From: Aspidiotus rigidus
Lineage: Eukaryota > Arthropoda > Insecta > Hemiptera > Diaspididae
Length of the DNA: 64,000 nucleotides
Assembly (NCBI GenBank): GCA_035079385.1
Contig: JAVHKY010000082.1
Coordinates: 949,095 to 1,013,094, forward strand
Direction of reading: 5' to 3'
In this document: positions 1 to 13,041 of the stretch, in pieces
Layout of the letters: the number at the start of each line of letters is the position of its first letter
How positions within the stretch are numbered: position 1 is the stretch's first letter
The notes under the pieces: model-generated
Databases searched by the model: none
What the model was told of the DNA's origin: nothing
What the model saw: only the letters and a program-made list of their open reading frames with translations
Made by a program: the position numbers and the translations under genes

Positions 1-1198
1 TGATCGGAGGTCAGTTTGTTTAACTGAACCGATATAAAATTTGTAATCGGCGTTACATGTCGATTAGGATAGACCTATTGGGTTTCATTTTTAGTCGCCA
101 GAGAAGTTTTTCAGTTCAATGGATATGAAATTTGTAATCTGCGTTAAATTTCGGTTAGCGTAGGTCTATTGGCCTCCATTTTTAGCCGCCAGAGAATTGT
201 TGAATATTCAGTTTTCACAGAGGGCAATGATTATCGAATTGTGATCGCTATCGAGTTTTTAGGCTGAACCGATATGAAATTTGTAATCTGCGTTAAATTC
301 GGTTAGGATAGGCCTAATGGGTACCATTTTGTGTCGCGAGAGATTAATTTCTCTTTAATATTCATTTGTCACAGAGGGCAATAATTTCGAATTTCATTCA
401 GCCTGAAACGATCAGCAGGGTAAGAGCTTTGTTATATGTGTAGAAAGATACCTACCTATCTCCAATTTCTGACGAGGTCACCATCTGTTTAAATTCAATT
501 GAAATTCAGTATGAAACGATCAGCAGAATTGAAGCAATGTTATATGTGTAGAAAGATACCATTCTGCAATTTCGGTTGATATCATCATCCATTCAATTGA
601 AATTCAGTATGAAACGATCAGCAGGATGAGAGCTTTGTTGTTTGTGTAGAAAGATACCATTCTCCAATGTCTGTCGATGTCACCATCTGTTTAAATTCAA
701 TTGAAATTCAGTATGAAACGATCAGCAGAATGGGAGCTTTGTTATTTGTGTAGAAAGATACCATTCTCCAATTTCTGTCCATATCACACTCTATTCAAAT
801 TCATTTGAAATCTGGGTTAAAACGATCAGCAGAATGAGAGCGTTGTTATATGTATAGGGAGATACCATTCTCCGATTTCAGTTAATATCATCATCTATTC
901 TAATACAATTGAATTTTCGTTTGAAACAATCAGCAGAATGGGAGTTTTGTTATATGTGTAGGGAGATACCATTCTCTAATTTCTGTTCATATTATCATCT
1001 ATTTGAATTCAATTTGAAATTAGTATGAAACGATCAGCAGAATGGGTCTCTTGTTATATATAAAGGAAGATATCATTCTCCAGATTCTGTCCATATCACC
1101 ATCCATTTAACTTTAATTAAAATATCCTTTAAATTTCGGTTAAAATAGGCCTATTGGGTACCATTTTAAGTTATCAGTGATTATCTTCTGTTAAATAT
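1..1198. repeat. HOR unit, partial at window start
   Basis: Contains part of A5, the truncated A6, A7, seven B monomers (410-1130) and the start of A1. The A6/A7 stretch has the short form seen in the 1737-bp HORs right of the transposon: a shortened T-run before GTTGAATATTCAG and ATTATCGAATTG instead of ATTATGAATTATTCG. The B block has the CCTACCTATC variant in B1. The unit is therefore a mixture of variants otherwise found in different HOR types. Confidence 0.9.
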
Positions 1199-2947
1199 TC
1201 AGTTTTCACAGAGGGCAAATATTTGGAACTTTGGTATTTGTGATCGGAGGTCAGGTTTTTTCAGGTGAACCGATATGAAATTTGTAATCGGTGTTAATTT
1301 TTCGATCAGGATAGACCTATTGGGTATCATTTTTAGTCGCCAGAGAATTTTTTTTGTTGAAAATTCAGTTTTCACAGAGGGCAATAATATTGAATTCTAG
1401 AAATTGTGATCATTTATCAAGTTTTTCAACTGAACCGATATGAAATTCGTAATCTGCGTTACTTTTCGGTTAGGGTAGGTCTATTGGCTTCCATTTTTAG
1501 CTGGCAGAGATTTTTTCCTGATGTTGAGAATTCAGTTTACATAGAGGGCAACAACTTCGAATTCTGGATTTCGTGTTCGGAGTTCGAGTTTTTCAACTGA
1601 ACCGATATGAAATTTGTAATCGGCGTTAAATTTCGATTAGGATAGACCTATCGGAAATCATTTTTAGTCGCAAGAGATTTTTTCTGTTGAAAATTCAGTT
1701 TTAATAGATGCAGTAACTTCGAATTGCGGATTTTGTGATCGGAGGTCAGTTTGTTTAACTGAACCGATATAAAATTTGTAATCGGCGTTACATTTCGATT
1801 GGGATAGACCTATTGGGTTTCATTTTTAGTCGCCAGAGAAGTTTTTCAGTTCAATGGATATGAAATTTGTAATCTGCGTTAAATTTCGGTTAGCGTAGGT
1901 CTATTGGCCTCCATTTTTAGCCGCCAGAGATTTTTTTTTGTTGAATATTCAGTTTTCACAGAGGGCAATGATTATGAATTATTCGAATTGTGATCGCTGT
2001 CGAGTTTTTAGGCTGAACCGATATGAAATTTGTAATCTGCGTTAAATTCGGTTGGGATAGGCCTAATGGGTACCATTTTGTGTCGCGAGAGATTAATTTC
2101 TCTTTAATATTCATTTGTCACAGAGGGCAATAATTTCGAATTTCATTCAGCCTGAAACGATCAGCAGGGTAAGAGCTTTGTTATATGTGTAGAAAGATAC
2201 CTACCTATCTCCAATTTCTGACGAGGTCACCATCTGTTTAAATTCAATTGAAATTCAGTATGAAACGATCAGCAGAATTGAAGCAATGTTATATGTGTAG
2301 AAAGATACCATTCTGCAATTTCGGTTGATATCATCATCCATTCAATTGAAATTCAGTATGAAACGATCAGCAGGATGAGAGCTTTGTTGTTTGTGTAGAA
2401 AGATACCATTCTCCAATGTCTGTCGATGTCACCATCTGTTTAAATTCAATTGAAATTCAGTATGAAACGATCAGCAGAATGGGAGCTTTGTTATTTGTGT
2501 AGAAAGATACCATTCTCCAATTTCTGTCCATATCACACTCTATTCAAATTCATTTGAAATCTGGGTTAAAACGATCAGCAGAATGGGAGCGTTGTTATAT
2601 GTATAAGGAGATACCATTCTCCGATTTCAGTTAATATCATCATCTATTCTAATACAATTGAATTTTCGTTTGAAACGATCAGCAGAATGGGAGTTTTGTT
2701 ATATGTGTAGGGAGATACCATTCTCTCATTTCTGTTCATATTATCATCTATTTGAATTCAATTTGAAATTAGTATGAAACGATCAGCAGAATGGGTCTCT
2801 TGTTATATGTAAAGGAAGATATCATTCTCCAGATTCTGTCCATATCACCATCCATTTAACTTTAATTAAAATATCCTTTAAATTTCGGTTAAAATAGGCC
2901 TATTGGGTACCATTTTAAGTTATCAGTGATTATCTTCTGTTAAATAT
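1199..2947. repeat. HOR unit, 1749 bp, seven A and seven B monomers
   Basis: Reference full-length unit. It shares the diagnostic CGATCAGG variant near 1303 and the ACTTCGAATTGCGG variant near 1708 with the unit at 9629-11377, which lies exactly 8430 bp away. Only scattered substitutions separate the two copies. Confidence 0.93.
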
Positions 2948-4594
2948 TCAGTTTTCACAGAGGGCAAATATTTGGAACTTTGGTATTTGTGATCGGAGGT
3001 CAGGTTTTTTCAGGTGAACCGATATGAAATTTGTAATCGGTGTTAATTTTTCGATTAGGATAGACCTATTGGGTATCATTTTTAGTCGCCAGAGAATTTT
3101 TTTTGTTGAAAATTCAGTTTTCACAGAGGGCAATAATATTGAATTCTAGAAATTGTGATCATTTATCAAGTTTTTCAACTGAACCGATATGAAATTCGTA
3201 ATCTGCGTTACTTTTCGGTTAGGGTAGGTCTATTGGCTTCCATTTTTAGCTGGCAGAGATTTTTTCCTGATGTTGAGAATTCAGTTTACATAGAGGGCAA
3301 CAACTTCGAATTCTGGATTTCGTGTTCGGAGTTCGAGTTTTTCAACTGAACCGATATGAAATTTGTAATCGGCGTTAAATTTCGATTAGGATAGACCTAT
3401 CGGAAATCATTTTTAGTCGCAAGAGATTTTCTCAGTTGAAAATTCAGTTTTAATAGATGCAGTAACTTCGATTTGCGGATTTTTTGATCGGAGGTCAGTT
3501 TGTTTAACTGAACCGATATAAAATTTGTAATCGGCGTTACATTTCGATTGGGATAGACCTATTGGGTTTCATTTTTAGTCGCCAGAGAAGTTTTTCAGTT
3601 CAATGGATATGAAATTTGTAATCTGCGTTAAATTTCGGTTAGCGTAGGTCTATTGGCCTCCATTTTTAGCCGCCAGAGAATTTTTGTTGTTGAATATTCA
3701 GTTTTCACAGAGGGCAATGATTATGAATTATTCGAATTGTGATCGCTGTCGAGTTTTTAGGCTGAACCGATATGAAATTTGTAATCTGCGTTAAATTCGG
3801 TTAGGATAGGCCTAATGGGTACCATTTTGTGTCGCGAGAGATTAATTTCTCTTTAATATTCATTTGTCACAGAGGGCAATAATTTCGAATTTCATTCAGC
3901 CTGAAACGATCAGCAGGGTAAGAGCTTTGTTATATGTGTATAAAGATACCTATCTCCAATTTCTGTCGATGTCACCATCTGTTTAAATTCAATTGAAATT
4001 CAGTATGAAACGATCAGCAGAATTGAAGCAATGTTATATGTGTAGAAAGATACCATTCTGCAATTTCGGTTGATATCATCATCCATTCAAATTTAATTGA
4101 AATTCAGTATGAAACGATCAGCAGAATGGGAGCTTTGTTATTTGTGTAGAAAGATACCATTCTCCAATTTCTGTCCATATCACACTCTATTCAAATTCAT
4201 TTGAAATCTGGGTTAAAACGATCAGCAGAATGAGAGCGTTGTTATATGTATAGGGAGATACCACTCTCCGATTTCAGTTAATATCATCATCTATTCTAAT
4301 ACAATTGAATTTTCGTTTGAAACAATCAGCAGAATGGGAGTTTTGTTATATGTGTAGGGAGATACCATTCTCTAATTTCTGTTCATATTATCATCTATTT
4401 GAATTCAATTTGAAATTAGTATGAAACGATCAGCAGAATGGGTCTCTTGTTATATATAAAGGAAGATATCATTCTCCAGATTCTGTCCATATCACCATCC
4501 ATTTAACTTTAATTAAAATATCCTTTAAATTTCGGTTAAAATAGGCCTATTGGGTACCATTTTAAGTTATCAGTGATTATCTTCTGTTAAATAT
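2948..4594. repeat. HOR unit, 1647 bp, one B monomer missing
   Basis: The unit is 102 bp shorter than the 1749-bp form. The B monomer that begins GGATGAGAGC in full-length copies is absent around 4110; the neighbouring B monomers join without a scar, as expected from unequal exchange between adjacent B copies. Confidence 0.93.
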
Positions 4595-6230
4595 TCAGTT
4601 TTCACAGAGGGCAAATATTTGGAACTTTGGTATTTGTGATCGGAGGTCAGGTTTTTTCAGGTGAACCGATATGAAATTTGTAATCGGTGTTAATTTTTCG
4701 ATTAGGATAGACCTATTGGGTATCATTTTTAGTCGCCAGAGAATTTTTTTTGTTGAAAATTCAGTTTTCACAGAGGGCAATAATATTGAATTCTAGAAAT
4801 TGTGATCATTTATCAAGTTTTTCAACTGAACCGATATGAAATTCGTAATCTGCGTTACTTTTCGGTTAGTGGCTTCCATTTTTAGCTGGCAGAGATTTTT
4901 TCCTGATGTTGAGAATTCAGTTTACATAGAGGGCAACAACTTCGAATTCTGGATTTCGTGTTCGGAGTTCGAGTTTTTCAACTGAACCGATATGAAATTT
5001 GTAATCGGCGTTAAATTTCGATTAGGATAGACCTATCGGAAATCATTTTTAGTCGCAAGAGATTTTCTCAGTTGAAAATTCAGTTTTAATAGATGCAGTA
5101 ACTTCGATTTGCGGATTTTTTGATCGGAGGTCAGTTTGTTTAACTGAACCGATATAAAATTTGTAATCGGCGTTACATTTCGATTGGGATAGACCTATTG
5201 GGTTTCATTTTTAGTCGCCAGAGAAGTTTTTCAGTTCAATGGATATGAAATTTGTAATCTGCGTTAAATTTCGGTTAGCGTAGGTCTATTGGCCTCCATT
5301 TTTAGCCGCCAGAGAATTTTTTTTGTTGAATATTCAGTTTTCACAGAGGGCAATGATTATGAATTATTCGAATTGTGATCGCTGTCGAGTTTTTAGGCTG
5401 AACCGATATGAAATTTGTAATCTGCGTTAAATTCGGTTAGGATAGGCCTAATGGGTACCATTTTGTGTCGCGAGAGATTAATTTCTCTTTAATATTCATT
5501 TGTCACAGAGGGCAATAATTTCGAATTTCATTCAGCCTGAAACGATCAGCAGGGTAAGAGCTTTGTTATATGTGTATAAAGATACCTATCTCCAATTTCT
5601 GTCGATGTCACCATCTGTTTAAATTCAATTGAAATTCAGTATGAAACGATCAGCAGAATTGAAGCAATGTTATATGTGTAGAAAGATACCATTCTGCAAT
5701 TTCGGTTGATATCATCATCCATTCAAATTTAATTGAAATTCAGTATGAAACGATCAGCAGAATGGGAGCTTTGTTATTTGTGTAGAAAGATACCATTCTC
5801 CAATTTCTGTCCATATCACACTCTATTCAAATTCATTTGAAATCTGGGTTAAAACGATCAGCAGAATGAGAGCGTTGTTATATGTATAGGGAGATACCAT
5901 TCTCCGATTTCAGTTAATATCATCATCTATTCTAATACAATTGAATTTTCGTTTGAAACGATCAGCAGAATGGGAGTTTTGTTATATGTGTAGGGAGATA
6001 CCATTCTCTAATTTCTGTTCATATTATCATCTATTTGAATTCAATTTGAAATTAGTATGAAACGATCAGCAGAATGGGTCTCTTGTTATATGTAAAGGAA
6101 GATATCATTCTCCAGATTCTGTCCATATCACCATCCATTTAACTTTAATTAAAATATCCTTTAAATTTCGGTTAAAATAGGCCTATTGGGTACCATTTTA
6201 AGTTATCAGTGATTATCTTCTGTTAAATAT
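4595..6230. repeat. HOR unit, 1636 bp, B deletion plus 11-bp deletion in A3
   Basis: The unit carries the same missing B monomer as the preceding one. It also has a private 11-bp deletion near 4869, where TTCGGTTAG joins directly to TGGCTTCC. The private deletion dates to after the duplication that produced the two neighbouring short units. Confidence 0.92.
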
Positions 6231-7981
6231 TCAGTATTCACAGAGGGCAAATATTTGGAACTTTGGTATTTGTGATCGGAGGTCAGGTTTATTCAGGTGA
6301 ACCGATATGAAATTTGTAATCGGTGTTAATTTTTCGATTAGGATAGACCTATTGGGTATCATTTTTAGTCGCCAGAGAATTTTTTTTGTTGAAAATTCAG
6401 TTTTCACAGAGGGCAATAATATTGAATTCTAGAAATTGTGATCATTTATCAAGTTTTTCAACTGAACCGATATGAAATTCGTAATCTGCGTTACTTTTCG
6501 GTTAGGGTAGGTCTATTGGCTTCCATTTTTAGCTGGCAGAGATTTTTTCCTGATGTTGAGAATTCAGTTTACATAGAGGTCAACATCTTCGAATTCTGGA
6601 TTTCGTGTTCGGAGTTCGAGTTTTTCAACTGAACCGATATGAAATTTGTAATCGGCGTTAAATTCCGATTAGGATAGACCTATCGGAAATCATTTTTAGT
6701 CGCAAGAGATTTTCTCAGTTGAAAATTCAGTTTTAATAGATGCAGTAACTTCGATTTGCGGATTTTTTGATCGGAGGTCAGTTTGTTTAACTGAACCGAT
6801 ATAAAATTTGTAATCGGCGTTACATTTCGATTGGGATAGACCTATTGGGTTTCATTTTTAGTCGCCAGAGAAGTTTTTCAGTTCAATGGATATGAAATTT
6901 GTAATCTGCGTTAAATTTCGGTTAGCGTAGGTCTATTGGCCTCCATTTTTAGCCGCCAGAGAATTTTTGTTGTTGAATATTCAGTTTTCACAGAGGGCAA
7001 TGATTATGAATTATTCGAATTGTGATCGCTGTCGAGTTTTTAGGCTGAACCGATATGAAATTTGTAATCTGCGTTAAATTCGGTTAGGATAGGCCTAATG
7101 GGTACCATTTTGTGTCGCGAGAGATTAATTTCTCTTTAATATTCATTTGTCACAGAGGGCAATAATTTCGAATTTCATTCAGCCTGAAACGATCAGCAGG
7201 GTAAGAGCTTTGTTATATGTGTATAAAGATACCTATCTCCAATTTCTGTCGATGTCACCATCTGTTTAAATTCAATTGAAATTCAGTATGAAACGATCAG
7301 CAGAATTGAAGCAATGTTATATGTGTAGAAAGATACCATTCTGCAATTTCGGTTGATATCATCATCCATTCAAATTCAATTGAAATTCAGTATGAAACGA
7401 TCAGCAGAATGAGAGCTTTGTTGTTTGTGTAGAAAGATACCATTCTCCAATGTCTGTCGATGTCACCATCTGTTTAAATTCAATGGAAATTCAGTATGAA
7501 ACGATCAGCAGAATGGGAGCTTTGTTATTTGTGTAGAAAGATACCATTCTCCAATTTCTGTCCATATCACACTCTATTCAAATTCATTTGAAATCTGGGT
7601 TAAAACGATCAGCAGAATGAGAGCGTTGTTATATGTATAGGGAGATACCATTCTCCGATTTCAGTTAATATCATCATCTATTCTAATACAATTGAATTTT
7701 CGTTTGAAACAATCAGCAGAATGAGAGTTTTGTTATATGTGTAGGGAGATACCATTCTCTAATTTCTGTTCATATTATCATCTATTTGAATTCAATTTGA
7801 AATTAGTATGAAACGATCAGCAGAATGGGTCTCTTGTTATATATAAAGGAAGATATCATTCTCCAGATTCTGTCCATATCACCATCCATTTAACTTTAAT
7901 TAAAATATCCTTTAAATTTCGGTTAAAATAGGCCTATTGGGTACCATTTTAAGTTATCAGTGATTATCTTCTGTTAAATAT
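6231..7981. repeat. HOR unit, 1751 bp, seven B monomers
   Basis: Full-length unit with several private substitutions, including TCAGTATTCAC at its start, GAGGTCAACATC near 6577 and AAATTCCGATT near 6660. Confidence 0.92.
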
Positions 7982-9628
7982 TCAGTTTTCACAGAGGGCA
8001 AATATTTGGAACTTTGGTATTTGTGATCGGAGGTCAGGTTTTTTCAGGTGAACCGATATGAAATTTGTAATCGGTGTTAATTTTTCGATTAGGATAGACC
8101 TATTGGGTATCATTTTTAGTCGCCAGAGAATTTTTTTTGTTGAAAATTCAGTTTTCACAGAGGGCAATAATATTGAATTCTAGAAATTGTGATCATTTAT
8201 CAAGTTTTTCAACTGAACCGATATGAAATTCGTAATCTGCGTTACTTTTCGGTTAGGGTAGGTCTATTGGCTTCCATTTTTAGCTGGCAGAGATTTTTTC
8301 CTGATGTTGAGAATTCAGTTTACATAGAGGTCAACAACTTCGAATTCTGGATTTCGTGTTCGGAGTTCGAGTTTTTCAACTGAACCGATATGAAATTTGT
8401 AATCGGCGTTAAATTTCGATTAGGATAGACCTATCGGAAATCATTTTTAGTCGCAAGAGATTTTTTCAGTTGAAAATTCAGTTTTAATAGATGCAGTAAC
8501 TTCGATTTGCGGATTTTTTGATCGGAGGTCAGTTTGTTTAACTGAACCGATATAAAATTTGTAATCGGCGTTACATGTCGATTAGGATAGACCTATTGGG
8601 TTTCATTTTTAGTCGCCAGAGAAGTTTTTCAGTTCAATGGATATGAAATTTGTAATCTGCGTTAAATTTCGGTTAGCGTAGGTCTATTGGCCTCCATTTT
8701 TAGCCGCCAGAGAATTTTTTTTGTTGAATATTCAGTTTTCACAGAGGGCAATGATTATGAATTATTCGAATTGTGATCGCTGTCGAGTTTTTAGGCTGAA
8801 CCGATATGAAATTTGTAATCTGCGTTAAATTCGGTTAGGATAGGCCTAATGGGTACCATTTTGTGTCGCGAGAGATTAATTTCTCTTTAATATTCATTTG
8901 TCACAGAGGGCAATAATTTCGAATTTCATTCAGCCTGAAACGATCAGCAGGGTAAGAGCTTTGTTATATGTGTATAAAGATACCTATCTCCAATTTCTGT
9001 CGATGTCACCATCTGTTTAAATTCAATTGAAATTCAGTATGAAACGATCAGCAGAATTGAAGCAATGTTATATGTGTAGAAAGATACCATTCTGCAATTT
9101 CGGTTGATATCATCATCCATTCAAATTCAATTGAAATTCAGTATGAAACGATCAGCAGAATGAGAGCTTTGTTGTTTGTGTAGAAAGATACCATTCTCCA
9201 ATGTCTGTCGATGTCACCATCTGTTTAAATTCAATTGAAATTCAGTATGAAACGATCAGCAGAATGGGAGCTTTGTTATTTGTGTAGAAAGATACCATTC
9301 TCCAATTTCTGTCCATATCACACTCTATTCAAATTCATTTGAAATCTGGGTTAAAACGATCAGCAGAATGAGAGCGTTGTTATATGTATAGGGAGATACC
9401 ATTCTCCGATTTCAGTTAATATCATCATCTATTCTAATACAATTGAATTTTCGTTTGAAACGATCAGCAGAATGGGTCTCTTGTTATATATAAAGGAAGA
9501 TATCATTCTCCAGATTCTGTCCATATCACCATCCATTTAACTTTAATTAAAATATCCTTTAAATTTCGGTTAAAATAGGCCTATTGGGTACCATTTTAAG
9601 TTATCAGTGATTATCTTCTGTTAAATAT
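7982..9628. repeat. HOR unit, 1647 bp, a different B monomer missing
   Basis: Also 104 bp short, but here the missing monomer is the one beginning GAATGGGAGTTTTG: at about 9470 the sequence passes straight to GAATGGGTCTC. This deletion is independent of the one in the 2948 and 4595 units. Confidence 0.92.
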
Positions 9629-11377
9629 TCAGTTTTCACAGAGGGCAAATATTTGGAACTTTGGTATTTGTGATCGGAGGTCAGGTTTTTTCAGGTGAAC
9701 CGATATGAAATTTGTAATCGGTGTTAATTTTTCGATCAGGATAGACCTATTGGGTATCATTTTTAGTCGCCAGAGAATTTTTTTTGTTGAAAATTCAGTT
9801 TTCACAGAGGGCAATAATATTGAATTCTAGAAATTGTGATCATTTATCAAGTTTTTCAACTGAACCGATATGAAATTCGTAATCTGCGTTACTTTTCGGT
9901 TAGGGTAGGTCTATTGGCTTCCATTTTTAGCTGGCAGAGATTTTTTCCTGATGTTGAGAATTCAGTTTACATAGAGGGCAACAACTTCGAATTCTGGATT
10001 TCGTGTTCGGAGTTCGAGTTTTTCAACTGAACCGATATGAAATTTGTAATCGGCGTTAAATTTCGATTAGGATAGACCTATCGGAAATCATTTTTAGTCG
10101 CAAGAGATTTTTTCTGTTGAAAATTCAGTTTTAATAGATGCAGTAACTTCGAATTGCGGATTTTGTGATCGGAGGTCAGTTTGTTTAACTGAACCGATAT
10201 AAAATTTGTAATCGGCGTTACATTTCGATTGGGATAGACCTATTGGGTTTCATTTTTAGTCGCCAGAGAAGTTTTTCAGTTCAATGGATATGAAATTTGT
10301 AATCTGCGTTAAATTTCGGTTAGCGTAGGTCTATTGGCCTCCATTTTTAGCCGCCAGAGATTTTTTTTTGTTGAATATTCAGTTTTCACAGAGGGCAATG
10401 ATTATGAATTATTCGAATTGTGATCGCTGTTGAGTTTTTAGGCTGAACCGATATGAAATTTGTAATCTGCGTTAAATTCGGTTAGGATAGGCCTAATGGG
10501 TACCATTTTGTGTCGCGAGAGATTAATTTCTCTTTAATATTCATTTGTCACAGAGGGCAATAATTTCGAATTTCATTCAGCCTGAAACGATCAGCAGGGT
10601 AAGAGCTTTGTTATATGTGTAGAAAGATACCTACCTATCTCCAATTTCTGACGAGGTCACCATCTGTTTAAATTCAATTGAAATTCAGTATGAAACGATC
10701 AGCAGAATTGAAGCAATGTTATATGTGTAGAAAGATACCATTCTGCAATTTCGGTTGATATCATCATCCATTCAATTGAAATTCAGTATGAAACGATCAG
10801 CAGGATGAGAGCTTTGTTGTTTGTGTAGAAAGATACCATTCTCCAATGTCTGTCGATGTCACCATCTGTTTAAATTCAATTGAAATTCAGTATGAAACGA
10901 TCAGCAGAATGGGAGCTTTGTTATTTGTGTAGAAAGATACCATTCTCCAATTTCTGTCCATATCACACTCTATTCAAATTCATTTGAAATCTGGGTTAAA
11001 ACGATCAGCAGAATGGGAGCGTTGTTATATGTATAGGGAGATACCATTCTCCGATTTCAGTTAATATCATCATCTATTCTAATACAATTGAATTTTCGTT
11101 TGAAACGATCAGCAGAATGGGAGTTTTGTTATATGTGTAGGGAGATACCATTCTCTCATTTCTGTTCATATTATCATCTATTTGAATTCAATTTGAAATT
11201 AGTATGAAACGATCAGCAGAATGGGTCTCTTGTTATATGTAAAGGAAGATATCATTCTCCAGATTCTGTCCATATCACCATCCATTTAACTTTAATTAAA
11301 ATATCCTTTAAATTTCGGTTAAAATAGGCCTATTGGGTACCATTTTAAGTTATCAGTGATTATCTTCTGTTAAATAT
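9629..11377. repeat. HOR unit, 1749 bp, near-copy of 1199-2947
   Basis: Same length and same diagnostic variants as the unit 8430 bp upstream (CGATCAGG near 9733, ACTTCGAATTGCGG near 10145). Visible differences are few, for example GCTGTTGAG against GCTGTCGAG and GTTAGGATAG against GTTGGGATAG. Confidence 0.92.
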
Positions 11378-12291
11378 TCAGTTTTCACAGAGGGCAAATA
11401 TTTGGAACTTTGGTATTTGTGATCGGAGGTCAGGTTTTTTCAGGTGAACCGATATGAAATTTGTAATCGGTGTTAATTTTTCGATTAGGATAGACCTATT
11501 GGGTATCATTTTTAGTCGCCAGAGAATTTTTTTTGTTGAAAATTCAGTTTTCACAGAGGGCAATAATATTGAATTCTAGAAATTGTGATCATTTATCAAG
11601 TTTTTCAACTGAACCGATATGAAATTCGTAATCTGCGTTACTTTTCGGTTAGGGTAGGTCTATTGGCTTCCATTTTTAGCTGGCAGAGATTTTTTCCTGA
11701 TGTTGAGAATTCAGTTTACATAGAGGGCAACAACTTCGAATTCTGGATTTCGTGTTCGGAGTTCGAGTTTTTCAACTGAACCGATATGAAATTTGTAATC
11801 GGCGTTAAATTTCGATTGGGATAGACCTATTGGGTTTCATTTTTAGTCGCCAGAGAAGTTTTTCAGTTCAATGGATATGAAATTTGTAATCTGCGTTAAA
11901 TTTCGGTTAGCGTAGGTCTATTGGCCTCCATTTTTAGCCGCCAGAGAATTTTTTTTGTTGAATATTCAGTTTTCACAGAGGGCAATGATTATGAATTATT
12001 CGAATTGTGATCGCTGTCGAGTTTTTAGGCTGAACCGATATGAAATTTGTAATCTGCGTTAAATTCGGTTAGGATAGGCCTAATGGGTACCATTTTGTGT
12101 CGCGAGAGATTAATTTCTCTTTAATATTCATTTGTCACAGAGGGCAATAATTTCGAATTTCATTCAGCCTGAAACGATCAGCAGGGTAAGAGCTTTGTTA
12201 TATGTGTATAAAGATACCTATCTCCAATTTCTGTCGATGTCACCATACGTTTAAATTCAATTGAAATTCAGTATGAAACGATCAGCAGAAT
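11378..12291. repeat. HOR unit interrupted by transposon, 5-prime part
   Basis: An A monomer of 162 bp is deleted near 11817: ATTTCGATT joins directly to GGGATAGACCTATTGGG. The unit breaks in its second B monomer at GCAGAAT (12285-12291) where the transposon starts. This part (914 bp) plus the rest right of the element (15697-16371, 675 bp) plus the 162-bp deletion equals 1751 bp, exactly one full-length HOR. Confidence 0.93.
12285..12291. repeat. Target site duplication, left copy (GCAGAAT)
   Basis: Directly abuts the left TIR. The undisrupted B monomer elsewhere reads CAGCAGAATTGAAGC with a single GCAGAAT. Confidence 0.92.
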
Positions 12292-12351
12292 CATTGACTA
12301 TATATTACTTCGTAACCCAGACGTACAGTCCTATTGTTATAAACGGTGTCG
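12292..12351 (+). repeat. Transposon left terminal inverted repeat
   Basis: The first 53 bp (12292-12344) match the reverse complement of the right end perfectly. One G/T difference at 12345 is followed by six more matches (GTGTCG). Starts CATTGACTATATATTAC. Confidence 0.95.
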
Positions 12352-13040
12352 TTTTGCTGGATACGGCCACAGCGCCGCGCTTCACAATCTTTTTAGTTTT
12401 GGAAACGAAAACTTGGGAGCGCTGTTTCAAGAAACTTGGCGGGTGGCAGAGGGGTAAGACGAAACCTAAACCTGTTGCTTTTATTTAGAAGGAGGTTGGT
12501 TCTTCCTGCGTTCAGCTATATGCGCCCGATGCAGCAAATAAAAAGTAGGAACAAAATGCACTGATGAGAGAGAGAAATATAGCTTCTGTTATTCGAGAAG
12601 GCAACCCTATAGAAAAAAAAGTACTGCCTATTGAGAAAAAGGAGAGATACGGTCTCGTTTTCATCCGTGCCTTTTTTTCATTTTTTTTTTTTAATTCTCT
12701 ATTCAAAAGTACCTACCTACAATATGTTATCGATAGGCACAAAAATTACAAATTAGTGCTATAGCTAATCATCGAAGGACATATTATATTATGGAATTAA
12801 TTTCCTGCATGCTATATTTCGATAAAAATGTACAAATTTTGTCTTCAGAAAAATTGAAAATTTGAGTTTTGTGGTGAACAGAGACAGACGAAAAAATAGA
12901 ATAGAAAAAAGATTGCAGAAACTCAATAATAGTATATTACGCACCTTGTACAATTTACTTCACTCGGCTTCACCGCTTGGTTTCACAAATTTTACTGTAA
13001 GAAGGGCGTTAAATTTTCATTGGCGGGCGGTGCCCTGCAT
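12352..13040. other. Transposon interior, left part, no gene recognised
   Basis: Unique sequence. The subterminal region has GC-rich motifs (CAGCGCCGCGCTTC near 12370 and GGGAGCGCTG near 12415) in an otherwise AT-rich element. A long T-run follows near 12670-12691 and a TACCTACCTAC stretch near 12710. ORFs of 64-75 codons on both strands show low-complexity composition and no recognisable domain. Confidence 0.6.
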
Positions 13041-13041
13041 G

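Larger units (their letters stand above)
1..12291. repeat. Satellite array 1, left part: composite A/B higher-order repeats
   Basis: Head-to-tail HOR units with spacings of 1749, 1647, 1636, 1751, 1647 and 1749 bp. In the first complete unit the shared CTATTGG-type landmark of family A falls at 1151, 1317, 1481, 1648, 1810, 1901 and 2063. This gives monomers of 166, 164, 167, 162, 91 (truncated) and 162 bp. The landmark GATCAGCAG of family B falls at 410, 518, 616, 720, 824, 928 and 1032, giving 98-108 bp monomers. A and B show no obvious similarity to each other. No gene is visible. The recurrent short ORFs on both strands (61 and 64 codons) recur once per HOR and contain only satellite sequence. 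Confidence 0.97.

Noticed and set aside
12261..12488. 75-codon ORF across the satellite-transposon junction
   Set aside because: Starts in a B monomer and runs through the left TIR by chance; a chimera created by insertion.
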